From: Daucus carota subsp. sativus
Taxonomy: Eukaryota > Streptophyta > Magnoliopsida > Apiales > Apiaceae
Reading direction: 5' to 3'
Assembly (NCBI RefSeq): GCF_001625215.2
Contig: NC_030389.2
Span: 33,345,454-33,409,453, forward strand
DNA: 64,000 nt
Notes under the pieces: generated by a model
The model's database searches: none
What the model saw: only the letters and a program-made list of their open reading frames with translations
What the model was told of the DNA's origin: nothing
Part shown: positions 1 through 11,100 of the stretch, piece after piece
How positions within the stretch are numbered: position 1 is the first letter of the stretch
How the letters are laid out: each line of letters starts with the position of its first letter
Translations under genes and position numbers: made by a program

Positions 1-76
1 GATGCTCTTAGCTCACTGGGAGCCAAATATTATATAATATTTTAAAGAGTGATCTAAGAGTCCCATTGGAGATGAT
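1..76. repeat. Right end of a Tourist-like MITE
   Basis: This edge fragment closely matches the right arm of the nested elements near 40470-40536 (the 'gggagccaaatatta' block, then 'ccattggagatg'). It is the same MITE family, cut by the window edge and slightly diverged at its terminal bases. Confidence 0.6.
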
Positions 77-482
77 ATTGTAGTACTCATTTTATAAGCA
101 GCATTTGAAATGAGGACACATGATGCCCCTAGCCACTTTATACTCTTCCCATACAATACAGAAAAGTAAGCTGTTCACTGTAAATGAAGTCTCTCCGGTG
201 CAAATGTGCAAATAGGAAGAAAAAGCATGGCCACTGGCCAGGCCATTCCAGTTTACGTGGCCCGAGTAGCAAAAATGCCACGCATTGCAGATGCTCTCAG
301 AAAATTTGATCGCTACAATAAACTTGACTTAAATAGAATGACTATGCAAATTTGTTTAAACGAACCAGATGTTAGTTCTCCTGGGAACTTTTGTTCCCTA
401 CAAATTCATTTATTGTTCTTCTAAAGAATGCACTAGGGTACCATAGCGACTTCGGCAAATTAGATAGTAATAACTTCAACTA
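77..482. other. Intergenic, probable 3' flank of the CREST gene
   Basis: No gene is supported. A 72-codon ORF at 206-424 (plus) matches no family I recognise and has no gene context. The part next to 483 is probably the 3' UTR of the minus-strand gene. Confidence 0.4.
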
Positions 483-1438
483 CTACTCTAGAAGCTTGTT
501 GCAGGTGCTAACACCAATAGCTGCGGCAAGATGCCAGGCAGCGTGAAGGAATGGAGTCTGAGGGAAGGCATCATCTGCTATGAACAGCGCGCCGCCTAGT
601 AGTGATGACATCTTATGTACATTGTGTGCCATCTTCAGTTTTGGATCTTTAAGGGCTCTTTTCGCAAATGCAACCTGAAATAAATAAATAAAACCAACAG
701 TCTATAAACTGGCCTAATGGATATCAAATGATGACCCTCTTTTGTAGATCATCTGCTAGAAGTCGAAAATATAAGAAAAACTGATGCAGGAGAACAAATT
801 GATAGGAGTATGATAGTTGTATACCTCCATCATTCCCGTGTGAACAGCTGATACCATTAGAGGCTGGATAGGTAGAACCAAAGCCGATGCTGCCATCAAA
901 AGCTTTGGATTTTCATCCCGGAGCGCCCTTGAAAGACACTGTATCAGAAAATAACTTGTTTATGCATCTTTTAATGTTCTATATAATCCAGACAATTTAA
1001 CAGTAATGCCTAGTTTTATGATGTTTTAGTAAGTGCAACGAAATATTTTGATCGATGAAAATCTACTGAGACAATGCACTCAATGGTAAGAATAGAATTC
1101 CAATGTAAACAGAAATATGTACCACAGTAGCAGTAGCAATTGTTGCATAGTCAGCCCATCTCAAATATTTTCTTAATCTGCCTCGGGAAGCATGGTACAA
1201 ACTCGAAGCAACTCCTACTCCAATTAATGAATGAGCATAAAGCTTACAGTTCAGATTTTTTCTGTGCCATATCAAATAATGGAGTGAGCAAAATCGCGTC
1301 CAACCAATATACAGAGTGTGTACAATGTGACAATAATGCCAGAATATAGTAAACCATACCTAGGGGCTTTGTATCCGAGAACCACAAAAGGAATTGATGT
1401 GAGCACATTAGCAATTCTTTCTACAGAGTTCCTGTCAC
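483..1438 (-). CDS. CREST-superfamily (ceramidase-like) membrane protein, 3' exons
   Basis: Four minus-strand exons join in frame across GT-AG introns: 1438-1360 (enters phase 1, begins GT for the end of a split codon), 1261-1123, 938-825 and 674-483, with stop TAG at 483-485. They give about 174 residues of a multi-pass membrane protein. Visible CREST marks are a Ser-x-x-x-His in 'SSLYH', an Asp in the next helix ('RWADYATI') and a terminal His-x-x-x-His in 'LHAAWH'. In alkaline ceramidases and PAQR relatives these residues bind a catalytic metal. The segment starting 'GDRNSVERIANVL' resembles the start of plant ceramidase-family proteins. The first exon or exons upstream of 1438 were not found. 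Family placement is by motif; substrate and compartment are unknown, though relatives act in ER or Golgi membranes. Confidence 0.75.
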
Positions 1439-2660
1439 CTGCAGCAATGGTGAAGAACCTGTTAGCCAGCACGTAGAGCTTTTATAGGAGCTCGTAGAAT
1501 CTTCAAGAGATTGCAACATCAGTAGCTTTCGGTTTAAATTTTTATGGTCTTCAGTAATGTTAATATTACCATTCAGACAGCACCCATGAATAGGCCTAAG
1601 ACATGAAGGTCTTTGCTGCCATATTCTCCTGCAGAAAAGATGCAGAAATAAGGTTACTGAGACGCATCTAGCACGAGGTTGTATAAAATGGGCACACACT
1701 AGAAAAACCGTAAAAATAATATGGTACTTATAATTGGCAGGAACATGTGTACTTACTGTACTGTCATTATCTGATTAGCTCCAATAATTGCACTCTCACA
1801 TCTCGACTGATGAAACTCACCCTGCGGATTCATCTCTTGCGAATCAAATGGCGAATGAGGCACGAGATGGACTCCATTCACCCCCTCCAGAGCATTGCTT
1901 GTTTTCAAAGTACTCCCGGAATTCATAAGATAAAAATGACAATCAGTTGAAACTGATTGCCCACAAGACCCTGCGTATTGGCAGTAGCAGAATGTGTGGT
2001 TGCCACACGAAACCTGCTTTAAAAATAACACAGAAATGATTACTTAATTTAACTCAATAAAAACTTATTGCAACAATGTGATTCAAACCAATGTTCAAAA
2101 AACCAGAACCAAGCACAAAACTAGCACCTCTTAAATTCAAAAGATTAACATACGTTAAGTGACCAGTTTTCCTAAAAGTACTGTCATCGTAAGCTTTGAT
2201 ACCATTTTAAGTGACTATTTCTCCTAAAATCTTGATGTGTTTGCCCGGAGGCCTTACCACGATAATATAATATTCTAAGATATAGAAGAGGAACAAGATC
2301 GAAACCAACACATCATGCTACTAATCCTATCTTAAATTTACAAGCTAAAGAAGTTTCAGACAAACCTGACAAAGTAGTATCGAGTAGCTTAAGTAAATCT
2401 GAGTTGAAACTGCGAGGAAGAGTTGGAGCTGCCGTACAAAAGGAGTTTAGAGCATGCAATCATGTCTGAACAAGACAAATATATAAGAGTTAGGAGAAAA
2501 GTAGGGACATAAGCGAATAAATGTTCGCATATTCTTATGATTCTGCATTTCTATTCCATGCAGACGCGAATGTTCTCAAATGGATCCTTTTATTCGATCT
2601 GCTAAGGCTTGGGCTCCATTGGGTTGGGCCCTTTAGCTAAAAGACTATGTTGCTGACCCA
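1439..2660 (-). other. Unresolved 5' part of the CREST gene
   Basis: The first retained exon starts in phase 1 at 1438, so at least one coding exon should lie upstream on the minus strand. Open stretches at 1421-1699 and 1753-2031 show no recognisable CREST residues, so I assign none. A GC-rich patch near 2610-2631 could mark the promoter. Confidence 0.35.
2607..2631 (-). promoter_or_regulatory. GGGCCC-type promoter motif cluster
   Basis: The patch holds 'ttgggccc' and a second 'ttgggc' within 25 bp of otherwise AT-rich DNA. TGGGCC/GGGCCC motifs are common in promoters of broadly expressed plant genes. It lies about 1.2 kb upstream of the first identified CREST exon. No TATA box was assigned, so the link is inference. 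Confidence 0.3.
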
Positions 2661-3698
2661 ATTATAAGGAGGCTTTTTCTGTCTTTTTATCTTTTACATG
2701 TGGATTGTTGTTTCCTTTCTTTTTCTTTGAAAATTTAATTATTTAAATTATTGATTATGTTTGTTTGTTCTGGCTGATGCTAGTCTTATATAGACATGAT
2801 ATTTTTAAGCAAATCCAGGGATTTACTATCAAGTAGGGTGATTTAATCGATTTTTTTTTCTCAAATTTAATTGGTAATGTTAGGATTGATGTGATTTAGT
2901 TGAAATTTTTCTCAAAATCTAATTGACAATGTAGGATCCCTTTTACTCACACTAATAATAATGAGACTATACATAAAGCACCAACAAAAATTATTCATAC
3001 CTCTGTCCTGTTATTTAAGACAAAATTGGAGATACGTAACATTATTTTTAAATATAAATCAATGTAGAAACTATTTCGGAGTACCTGACATTTCTCAATA
3101 TTTTATATCCCAACAAATCTCATGCCTCAACTATAGTCCCAGAAACACAGAGTAGATACACCAGATAACAGCTAAGAAGCTGGAGCTCAATATAAAAGTT
3201 GATACCAAAATGGATCTATTAGGCCCCCTCCTAAACACATTAGTCTAGCTAGTTGACAGAGCTCAAGTCAAGCTCTGTTCTAACAACAGTAATTTTTTAC
3301 CACTGGCCTAAAATTTATAATTTGTACGGACTCCGCAGACAATGGCTATTAATACTCAACAATTCTCACACTTTCCCACCTTCCTCCAAGCACACAAATA
3401 CACTACTACCATAAAACACTTGCACAAAACTGTTGCAAACCTACTCCATTTGTATATAAATTTCTCAGAAATTTTGCTTGCTTAGCTAAAGTTAAAAAAG
3501 GCCCAGTCTTCAAAGATTCATAATATATATTTTAGAAGGTTCCATGTTACAAGGGGTCAAGATCATGTGATTAGACCCTTAAGATAAGGAGCAAATAATT
3601 CCCTCTCTCTTTGCTGCTTATTTGTTGGCTTTATTTGCATGGTCTTGTTTTAGATTTCTTGGCTGTTATAAATTTATCACACTCAACAAAATCAAGAA
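2661..3698. other. Intergenic, includes the CLE promoter
   Basis: No gene is seen. There is an imperfect direct duplication around 2838-2936, with 'aatttaattggtaatgtaggat'-like units. TATA-like stretches at about 3522-3532 and 3667-3673 precede the CLE start. The nearer is only about 30 bp from the ATG, so the farther is the likelier core promoter. Confidence 0.35.
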
Positions 3699-3992
3699 AT
3701 GACAGTCTTTAGTGAAGAAGAAGGAGTTAGAAGAAGTGGAAGAAGTGGAAGAAGCTCTGCTGCACTTTCAAGAACTGCAATTTTTTACTTCTGTATCATC
3801 TTTATTTGTGTTCAAGTGTGTTTATGTTCAGCCAACCATGAGAGCATTGCTCCCTTTAGTTGGCCTTTAGCGCGGAAGCTCGGGTCTTCCAGCACTGTGC
3901 CATTTGCTGCAGCTTCACCATCTCCGTTGGCATCGGATAATTCAGATGACAAGAGGATCATTCACACAGGTCCAAACCCTCTGCATAATTAG
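3699..3992 (+). CDS. CLE-family signalling peptide precursor
   Basis: A single-exon precursor of 97 residues. CLE peptides are 12-13-residue secreted ligands of leucine-rich-repeat receptor kinases that control stem-cell and vascular fate. Residues 27-44 are a hydrophobic signal or anchor segment after a basic, Ser-rich N-terminus. A low-complexity variable region follows, and the last 12 residues (86-97) are RIIHTGPNPLHN, preceded by a charged SDDK. The Gly-Pro-Asn-Pro-Leu-His-Asn core is the classical CLE core, including Pro-7, which is hydroxylated and arabinosylated in known peptides. Position 4, usually Pro, is His. The motif lies exactly at the C-terminus, so no C-terminal trimming is needed. 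The motif is nearest in style to the CLE19/CLE22 type; exact orthology is not claimed. Confidence 0.88.
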   Translation: MTVFSEEEGVRRSGRSGRSSAALSRTAIFYFCIIFICVQVCLCSANHESIAPFSWPLARKLGSSSTVPFAAASPSPLASDNSDDKRIIHTGPNPLHN

Positions 3993-4327
3993 GTAATTAG
4001 AGATATTAAGTTGTGATATGCTTGTGTTTAGTTTTGATGATATATATAATTCTAGTGAATAGTTTTAGACTTTTAGTTGTAGAAATCTTTATGTAAAGGA
4101 CTATGATTATCTTCTCTTCCGTCTGAAATAGAAGTAATGTTAGTAAAGCTTTTAGCTTTTTTTGTACTGTTTTAATGAGGGCTGTGTCATTGCAAGAGCA
4201 TATCAGATCCAGCTATTAGTATTTATGGTGTTCCTAGCTACTTCTCAGACTATAGCTTCTCCACTTACTGTAGAAAAAACTTCTAACATCTTTTCATCAA
4301 TGAATCTATATAGTTAGTCCATCTAAC
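3993..4327 (+). other. 3' flank of the CLE gene
   Basis: AT-rich DNA with no ORF of interest. It probably contains the CLE 3' UTR and poly(A) site, for example near the AATAGA and GTAATG stretches at 4126-4140. Confidence 0.4.
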
Positions 4328-4400
4328 CAAATTGGTCGCGAGGGTAAGATGTACGTGAATCTTACTCTTACTCCGCAGAGTAGAGAAACTGTTTCCTGTT
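4328..4400 (-). repeat. Au-SINE-like fragment
   Basis: The block 'gagggtaagatgtacgtga', then the 'gaaactgtttcc' end, corresponds to the complement of the conserved body of plant Au SINEs (GGAAACAG, then GTACATCTTACCC). A second, longer copy lies at about 43745-43860. Identification is from remembered family features. Confidence 0.45.
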
Positions 4401-4454
4401 TTCATAAAAGCTTCAGCTTATAATTTAAAAAGTATAATAATTAACAAGCTACGA

Positions 4455-4823
4455 TTTTATTTTATTTTCTATTCCAGATAGTTCAATCTTGTATTTTGCA
4501 AGTTCTTGTTTTCTGTTAATGACAACAGTTTCAACAGGTTGCAAGACCCTAATAGGGAAAGTTAAATGAAGTAAATATATAGTAAAATTAATTGATAGAG
4601 GCTGTAGAATCATGTAGGCTAGGCTTCCAAGTTGGTCTATTTGGCTCACAGAGTGAACTATTACCCAGAATGCATATTGAGTCATTATCAAGTTTGATCT
4701 GCTTTGAGCCAGTGGATATTGTGTTACACAATTAGCAGCCATTTTCTCAGTTACACATGGTTTGCTGTACCAGAGCAATATAATATTATCACCCATCCAG
4801 AACAATATCCTTTGCCAGATCAA
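4455..4823 (-). pseudogene. Relic of a copia-type RNase H/pol 3' end
   Basis: The minus-strand ORF contains 'YPLAQSRSNLIMTQYAF', which aligns by eye with the Asn-Pro-x-x-His-x-Arg-x-Lys-His-Ile-x-x-Asp-Tyr-His-Phe block at the end of Ty1/copia polyproteins. A degenerate 'VSQIDQL' follows where copia has its Ser/Thr-x-Asp-Gln-Leu-Ala-Asp motif. Key residues are lost and no LTRs were seen. It could be chance similarity. Confidence 0.35.
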
Positions 4824-6139
4824 TGTTCATTGCATTGATGTGGCAGTTGGTTTCAAAATGAATGCAAATTCAAAACAAGGTGATGAAAACATGCACCGCA
4901 AAAACACACAAGAATGAAGATTACGAAACTGTCAGGACTAAAATAATCGATTATTGAATTTTAAAGATTGGCGAGACTTGGAAATTAATTACAGTGCACA
5001 CAGGTGTTCAGTGTCAATTAATTCATACAAAGCTAAAAGTGCTTTGTGTTGTTCACACTCCTATTTCATGGTGCACTCCAATTCTACATACTTTTAGCAT
5101 TTGTAAACATTCTATATTTTAAATGATGAAATTGAGATAAAAGTTTTAAATATTGTACATGTTGCAAATAATATTAAACTAAGCTGACTGGGTCATATGT
5201 TTTCAATCTGTATATTTATAAAAAGTGGAACATTAATGATGAGTGGTATACAATATGTAGTGCGCTTAAAGAAAAATGTAGTGTCTTTCTCTAAATATAA
5301 TAAACAAACCTTCAGTTCCCTCTTCATTCTGCAGACTGCAACACTTGCATAAGCATCAGAGAGATGGAACATTTTATACACCCACATTTTCATTTATACT
5401 TATGAATGAGATATACTATATTTAAATTAGTATGTTTATATAATGCAACATACATGGTCTTTGATTTTCTCATTACTCAACAGGGTTCTAAGAGGAACCT
5501 GGTTCTTGACAGCTTATGCAGAGTTCATGATCCATATTTTTGTAACTGCTAGCCTTTTCTCTTAAACCACGCTGCCCCATATAATAATCAATCACCCCTA
5601 TGATTAAACAAAATCATGTTCTTAATGTGATATCTAGAAAAAGACTAACTAAAAGAACCTTCGTCGGAATGAGCAAATTATAAATTAAGCCCTTTAACAA
5701 TTCCTAGAAATGGTTGCAGCATAGTATTGAGAGCTACTATTCTTGAAAACAGAATTCGTGTTATAAGACAAAATGTAAAGTCTAATTTAATCGTGTGGGG
5801 ATATCATAATATTATTATTTCGATGGCAAATGCTGTACCATATAGGAGCAATAAACATATTTACATTTGTGGGAGCATGTATGTTAGAGCATCTAATGAA
5901 TTTTTAATGCACCCAACCACCCAAGTTATTATCATATTTATTTGATGGTATCAGAATTGCCATATATGTTGATGGATACCTCGAAAATCTTCTGCATTGT
6001 CTCTGTAATGCCATTAAAACACCACCAGTCAGGAAGTTTATTTTATGATGGAATGACATATAAAGAAAGGGCCCGAGGTGATTCATAGCTTGGTTGGAAA
6101 CTAAAGGACGTATTTAACAACATTAAGTTATCAACCACC
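4824..6139. other. Intergenic, nothing recognised
   Basis: AT-rich sequence with only short ORFs (for example 5193-5393 and 5727-5945) that lack domain features. No repeat ends or RNA gene were recognised. Confidence 0.4.
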
Positions 6140-7040
6140 AGAAAGTATATTACAAATCAATTTTTATCATCCAACTTTTGATGCAGTCTTAAATGACGAG
6201 TAGTTGGCTTAGTAATGGATGAACTGAAAGGAGGGCGTCTTTTAACTGTGTTGCATTCAACAGATATCAGTAGTTCTGGGGAATGTTTTGTTCAGATTTG
6301 AAGGGTTTTCGGTTAATTAAAGTGTTTAATAGAAGGAGAGTGATTAAGTATTAAAAAAACTCAGCAAGAATATATTTAACCAAGTTGTAATTGCTGCTAT
6401 TAGTTTATAGGCATGACTGCATGGGATACATTTTAAATACCTCAAGGCCATTTTGTTCCCGGAGAAGTAGTGATCACTTAACTCAGAGAGTCGAGGGCCT
6501 CATTTTTAAGATTTGCTTAGGGCCCCAAATTTGGTTGAGACGGCCCTGCTTCTGACCAAGTGTTTTCAATTTAAGATCCTGGCAACAAGGTTTTGGAAGA
6601 TTTCGTAACTTAAAACCTATATTCCCACTTATTTACTTTGTTATTACTATGTTTTATCAGCAATGATTGTTTATAGAGATCTCAACTCCTGAGCCTGTTT
6701 TGGTGAAAAGGCTCCAGAGTGTAGTTGGAATTAACTCTGTCATTTAAAATCTATATTGTTAATTATGTTTTCTGTTGAGGTCAAAAATAAAGTTCATTAA
6801 TGTAAAAAAATCAGATAAACATTAACAAAATTTTCAAAATTCCTAATTTTTAGTGGGGTGCACTGGTGCAGATAAACCTTGAGCATTTTTCTTTTCTCAG
6901 GAAGTGGTGAAAATATTTAAGCCAGTAGTTAAGTTGTTCTTCATAAGGATACCTGCAGTGGGGTCAATTATCATCTGCTAGACAGAAGCTTCTAGTCTGT
7001 AATTTCTTTCGGGTTCGTCCCTCATTTTATATACATAATT
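6140..7040. repeat. Segmental duplication unit (copy of about 26500-27610)
   Basis: Long near-identical blocks are shared with 26520-26940 and 27185-27605: the 'tcatccaacttttgatgcag' block, the 'gggccccaaatttggttgag' block and the 'gtggggtgcactggtgcag' block. The other copy carries about 240 extra bp (26940-27185). The last 55 bp (about 6985-7040) resemble the HSP70 C-terminal coding region on the minus strand, a truncated end of the relic kept better at 27590-28260. Confidence 0.7.
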
Positions 7041-7239
7041 TCTGTGAACAAATTTTTTTACCATGAACTAGCTATGTTTGGTAAGTTGATTGACAATTCA
7101 GCAAATACAAAAGTGAAATCAAACACACTGGAAGGAATTAGATTTTATCATCAATCGCTTGAAGATTAACAAAAATAAGATAAAATTCTGAGAATCCAAA
7201 CACAATAAATAGTTCAAATCTTGCTATCAAACAATCAGG

Positions 7240-8245
7240 TCATTCAACTTCTTCAATCCTGATACCTCCCATGCCAGGAATGAGGTGGTTGCACATTGCT
7301 TCAAATTGCTGTTTCTTGTACTGATACTCATATTCTTCAGCATCCCGGTTTGCATCTAGCCACTCGATAGCCTCCTTGATAGAATAACTTATCATCTTCT
7401 TAACAGAAGCTTTAAGACTGTAATTTCCATCGGTATTGTCCCTCGTGTTATATACATAATCCTCAAATGCCTGCATTGCTCTAATCTTTCTCCTAAACTC
7501 CTCATCTTCAACCTTGAACCGCTCAGCATCTCTCACCATTCTTTCAATCTCTGCCGCAGTGAGTGTTCCACTTTTCTTTATTTTAATGCTCTTTCTCAGT
7601 CCAGTATCCTCATTCTCAGCAGATACACTTAGTACCCCATTAGCATCAATTGTAAATGTTACCAAAATCTTAACTTTACCCCTCGGGCCTGGAGGCAGGC
7701 CATATAGTTCAAACTCTCCAAGTAAATTGTTGTCTTCAGTTCTAGTTCTCTCACCCTCGTAAACACTGATCTTAACAGATTTTTGATCATCAAAAGCAGT
7801 ACAAAATTCTTCTTGCATTGAAGTGGGAATTGTTGTGTTCCTCCGAATAATTACAGACATTAGTATGCCTTTCACTGCAATCCCAAGAGACAAAGGAGTA
7901 ACATCAAGCAGAACCAAATTCTTGATCTTCTCATGACCCTCCCCGCTTAATGTAGCAGCTTGAACAGCAGCACCATAGGCAACAGCCTCATCAGGATTTA
8001 TGTTCTTACAAAGTTCTTTCCCATCAAAAAACTGCTGCAACAGTTGTTGCACTTTTGGAATTCTAGTAGATCCACCAACAAGTACAACATCATCGACACT
8101 GCTTTGATCCATCTCCGCGTCTTCCAGGCACTTCTCCACAGTATCCAAACAACTCCTAAAAAGGTCCAAGTTCAAATCCTCAAATCTGGCTCGGGTGATT
8201 TTGGTGCTATAATCAATTCCTTCATACAACGAATCTATATCAATA
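7240..8245 (-). pseudogene. HSP70-A, C-terminal part, 3' of a Helitron insertion
   Basis: This is the 3' half of HSP70 copy A. Its 335 codons run from '[10 protein letters not shown]' to the stop. It holds the third HSP70 signature ('[15 protein letters not shown]'), the interdomain linker ('[10 protein letters not shown]'), the substrate-binding beta domain and a short lid. It ends in EEVE instead of EEVD. The frame is open throughout; the only defect is separation from the N-terminal half by the Helitron at 8246-14780. In the substrate-binding segment one normally Pro position is Arg ('[10 protein letters not shown]'). Without removal of the insert this half cannot be made as part of a normal HSP70. 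Confidence 0.9.
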
Positions 8246-8434
8246 CTAGTATTTGTGCCCGCGTTGCTTGGGTTTTGGAGTTAATAAGATTTGCCATAGA
8301 CAAAATGAATTTAAGACGATTAGATATTGTGATGCATACTCAGTCGACTACATGAGTTACAGAGAAACAGTTCGAATATTGTCATAGTTTATGCATTACA
8401 TATTCCGAGAATGAAAATTTATTAAGCTTGAAGC

Positions 8435-10464
8435 CTAATTGGTTACTGCTGATGAATTGCAGTTCAGGTCAGACATTCCTGACAGATGTGCTGTTGATGT
8501 AGTGGCTTGTGTGTTGATGCTTTGGCTTTCTGGTTGTTGTTCCATTTCTGTGTCCATCTCCTCCAACTTGAATCCATGGCATATATTTGTAGCCCAGTAG
8601 AGATTTGATTGTTTCAAAACATTTGCTGCATGGATCTCCATTTTGATTGTAAATGTTTGTGTTGCAAGCATTTTGAAACTTTCTGGGAAGTACTCTTCAG
8701 TTGCTTCCTGTGGTAATATTAGAATTGTAACAAATTTTGATTTTAATTATTTTCGTCGCTACCAATTAATTTGTTACCTGTAGAATTAACTGCCTTGCTC
8801 TTTTCCCAAGCAGACTTCTAACCTCTCTGTCTTCCAATAAGATTTGAAGAGAACCGGTAGCATCCAAAGCAATGACAACCAATCTAAATCTATTTAACGG
8901 AAACCGTTTAGAGATATGACATAAAATACAATCTTTACATATGATTTTGTTTACCTTATTTCTGGATATGGTACAATTCTTTGGCATCTTGCGCAACTGT
9001 AGAATTCATTGACAAAATCGACTTCAAAATCGCATGATGTGCAAATTTTGAAAAACCATTTCTGTTGGTCGTCGACGTGCATGATGGTTACATGTGCCAG
9101 AACTTCTGCCTGCCATTTACACATATAAGTATCTTAAAATTGATGAATTTTATATAAGATAGTAATTTTTTTTACCTCAACAGAATCTTTGTCCAATGAT
9201 TTTATGGCTTCAACAGTAAGTAGCTCAGCTTTCTTCTTCTTCTCCATTGCCATTACTTTCTTTGAGAAATCAGGTATAGCTAACCTACATATGGAATTGG
9301 ATAATTATTTTACAATTTTTTTACTGATAATGTCTGCATCAGCTGTGACTCAAACTGTTTCTTACATCCTCCTCAGCTGGTTGACACTGTGATGGTTAAG
9401 ATTTAAGTAGAATGTTGTTGGTGCAACATGTGTGACATTTGGAGCATCTGCAGGTTGGACACAGAAATAATGAGTTAGTCCATAGACTGAATGTTGGAAA
9501 GCAGATATATTAATATAGAATGATTAGTCCGAAAGAGGATTCTAAATGTTTCATACTGCTCCACATTTGCACTCTGCATCCTGCAAGAATAATAATGACT
9601 GGAGTCTCCATTTTTTTCCAAATAGCTTCCACAAAAACTTGTGCATATTTATCCCAAAATGTTACATTCACATTTGTTCTGTTTAACATTACAAAGAAAT
9701 GTCAATCATTATAAATAGCATAACCACTTTTTTTAGCTTCAGGATTTACACTAACCTTCCATCAGATATAACAAACTTAGCTTGTTCCTGTTGAATTCCA
9801 TGCCTATTTGTAATCTGTTCAAGAAGAATCTTATGATCCTTAATAACACCGATAACATCTGTAATTTCAGATTTATATAATCAGTGTTCCCAGTTTAATA
9901 AGTAGGTCTGTAATATTTTAAATCTAAAGCTTTCTTACCAATGACATAAGTTGTTTCAGTCATGTAGTTCTTAAGTTCACTGAGATCATAAAAGTCAAAG
10001 ATCTCAGTTGCAATTTGTGCTGCAGTTTCTTCAATTTGCTGGATCTTTGTGTCTGTTGTGAAAATAAGCTGATTATCCCTCCGCACAACCCTAAACTTGT
10101 CTGTTTTTTTGTAGTCCTGTACAATAAAACCTGTAATAATATTGATGCTTCCAACTCTGATCTGCCTTTCCAAGTCATAGGCACAGGTTGTTGGTACGAA
10201 AGCATGTATTGTATTATTCAGCAAAATATGCAATTTAGTAGTAATCTGTTCTGGTACTTAGAGCACAACTTCATTTGTTAAATCATACAATTTTAATTGC
10301 AGTTTGATTGTACTAACCTTGTTGTCTAGCAGCAGGATGTTGAAGTTTTTGAATTCTTCTCCAGTTTTCGTCGCTCCTCTCCATTTGCGTATGACTCGAA
10401 CTTTTATCTTGTAGTTATCAACTCCTGTTTTGAGGTTTGCAAGAGCTGCATAGCGTGAAGACAT
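8435..10464 (-). pseudogene. Helitron RPA1-like single-strand DNA-binding protein
   Basis: Coding pieces in order on the minus strand start at ATG 10464 (MSSRYAALANL...VRVIRKWRG...FNILLLDNK, first OB fold). Next comes 'HAFVPTTCAYDLERQI' with 'YKKTDKFRVVRRDNQLIF', then a second fold around 9780-9660 ('VNVTFWDKYAQVF'). A zinc-ribbon-like region near 9000-9100 has CTSCDFEV and CARC cysteines. The tail ends at 8435. Plant Helitrons often carry such RPA genes, related to the large subunit of replication protein A. Introns are needed between the pieces (for example a donor after DNK near 10319). I did not prove every junction, so it may be intact or decayed. Confidence 0.65.
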
Positions 10465-10744
10465 TTTGCCTTTGGATGCAGTTGATATGTTTTGGTAGAT
10501 TTCTCACAGTTTATTGCATGTGGTATATATAGAGATAACCTAATCTGTGAAATTTCAGCTGATGCAATTAAAGTGCATATTAAATACCTCAACTTACTAC
10601 TCCTGTGCAAGATTAAATACTGATTTGGTAGGAAGCAGCTATATAGGTATGCAATTATATAAAACAATAGTCCGAGTAGATTAAATAGTTAAGTTCCTGG
10701 ACGCCAAAAAATAGTACAAACATATTCAGCACAGTTTAGAATAT
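10465..10744. other. Internal Helitron spacer
   Basis: The stretch between the RPA-like gene and the RPA tail fragment is probably the promoter and 5' leader of the former. No TATA box was assigned with confidence. Confidence 0.35.
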
Positions 10745-11100
10745 TTAAACAGACAGAGTCATAGATTCAGAGAAATTATAACAAAAGTCTTGGAAACTCT
10801 GAATTGTATCAGAGACCGAAGTTTCAAATTCTTCTTCATTGGCAAAAGTAGTTGTTGACGTCCAGTACAAAGCAGTTACTCCTGAAATTGGATGACAGAA
10901 GTAAGGAATTGGATGACAGAAGTTACTACTGAAGTAGACTGCACTAAAAATATTGGGCATAAAGACCTTTTTCTTCTTATCCTTTTTGTTGAGCTTGGCT
11001 GGTGTATCTTCTTTTGGATCAAATGCCACCGGCTCAATATCAACCCTTGGCCTTGTTTTTGTAGAAGAAATTCCAGTTGTTGGTGTGCTGAGGTCGTCAT
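10745..11100 (-). pseudogene. RPA C-terminal fragment fused to Rep
   Basis: The minus-strand frame reads 'LKDDDLSTPTTGISSTKTR', then 'VDIEPVAFDPKED' and a Lys-rich 'NKKDKKKK'. This looks like the end of a Helitron RPA protein, but it lies before, not after, the RPA gene at 8435-10464. It abuts the truncated Rep frame within a few bases near 11095-11105, displaced by one frame. It therefore appears to be the remnant of a second RPA gene left by an internal deletion. Confidence 0.5.

Noticed and set aside
206..424. 72-codon ORF
   Set aside because: No family match, no promoter or intron signals; it lies in the 3' flank of an opposite-strand gene.
1753..2031. Possible upstream exon with 'NHTFCYCQYAGSCGQ'
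   Set aside because: It would fit the expected position of a missing CREST exon, but shows no family residues and no convincing splice junction in phase 1.
6500..6550. Complete hAT element at 'gggccccaaatttggttgag'
   Set aside because: Only one end-like motif is present here and at 26850; no partner TIR or target duplication was found.
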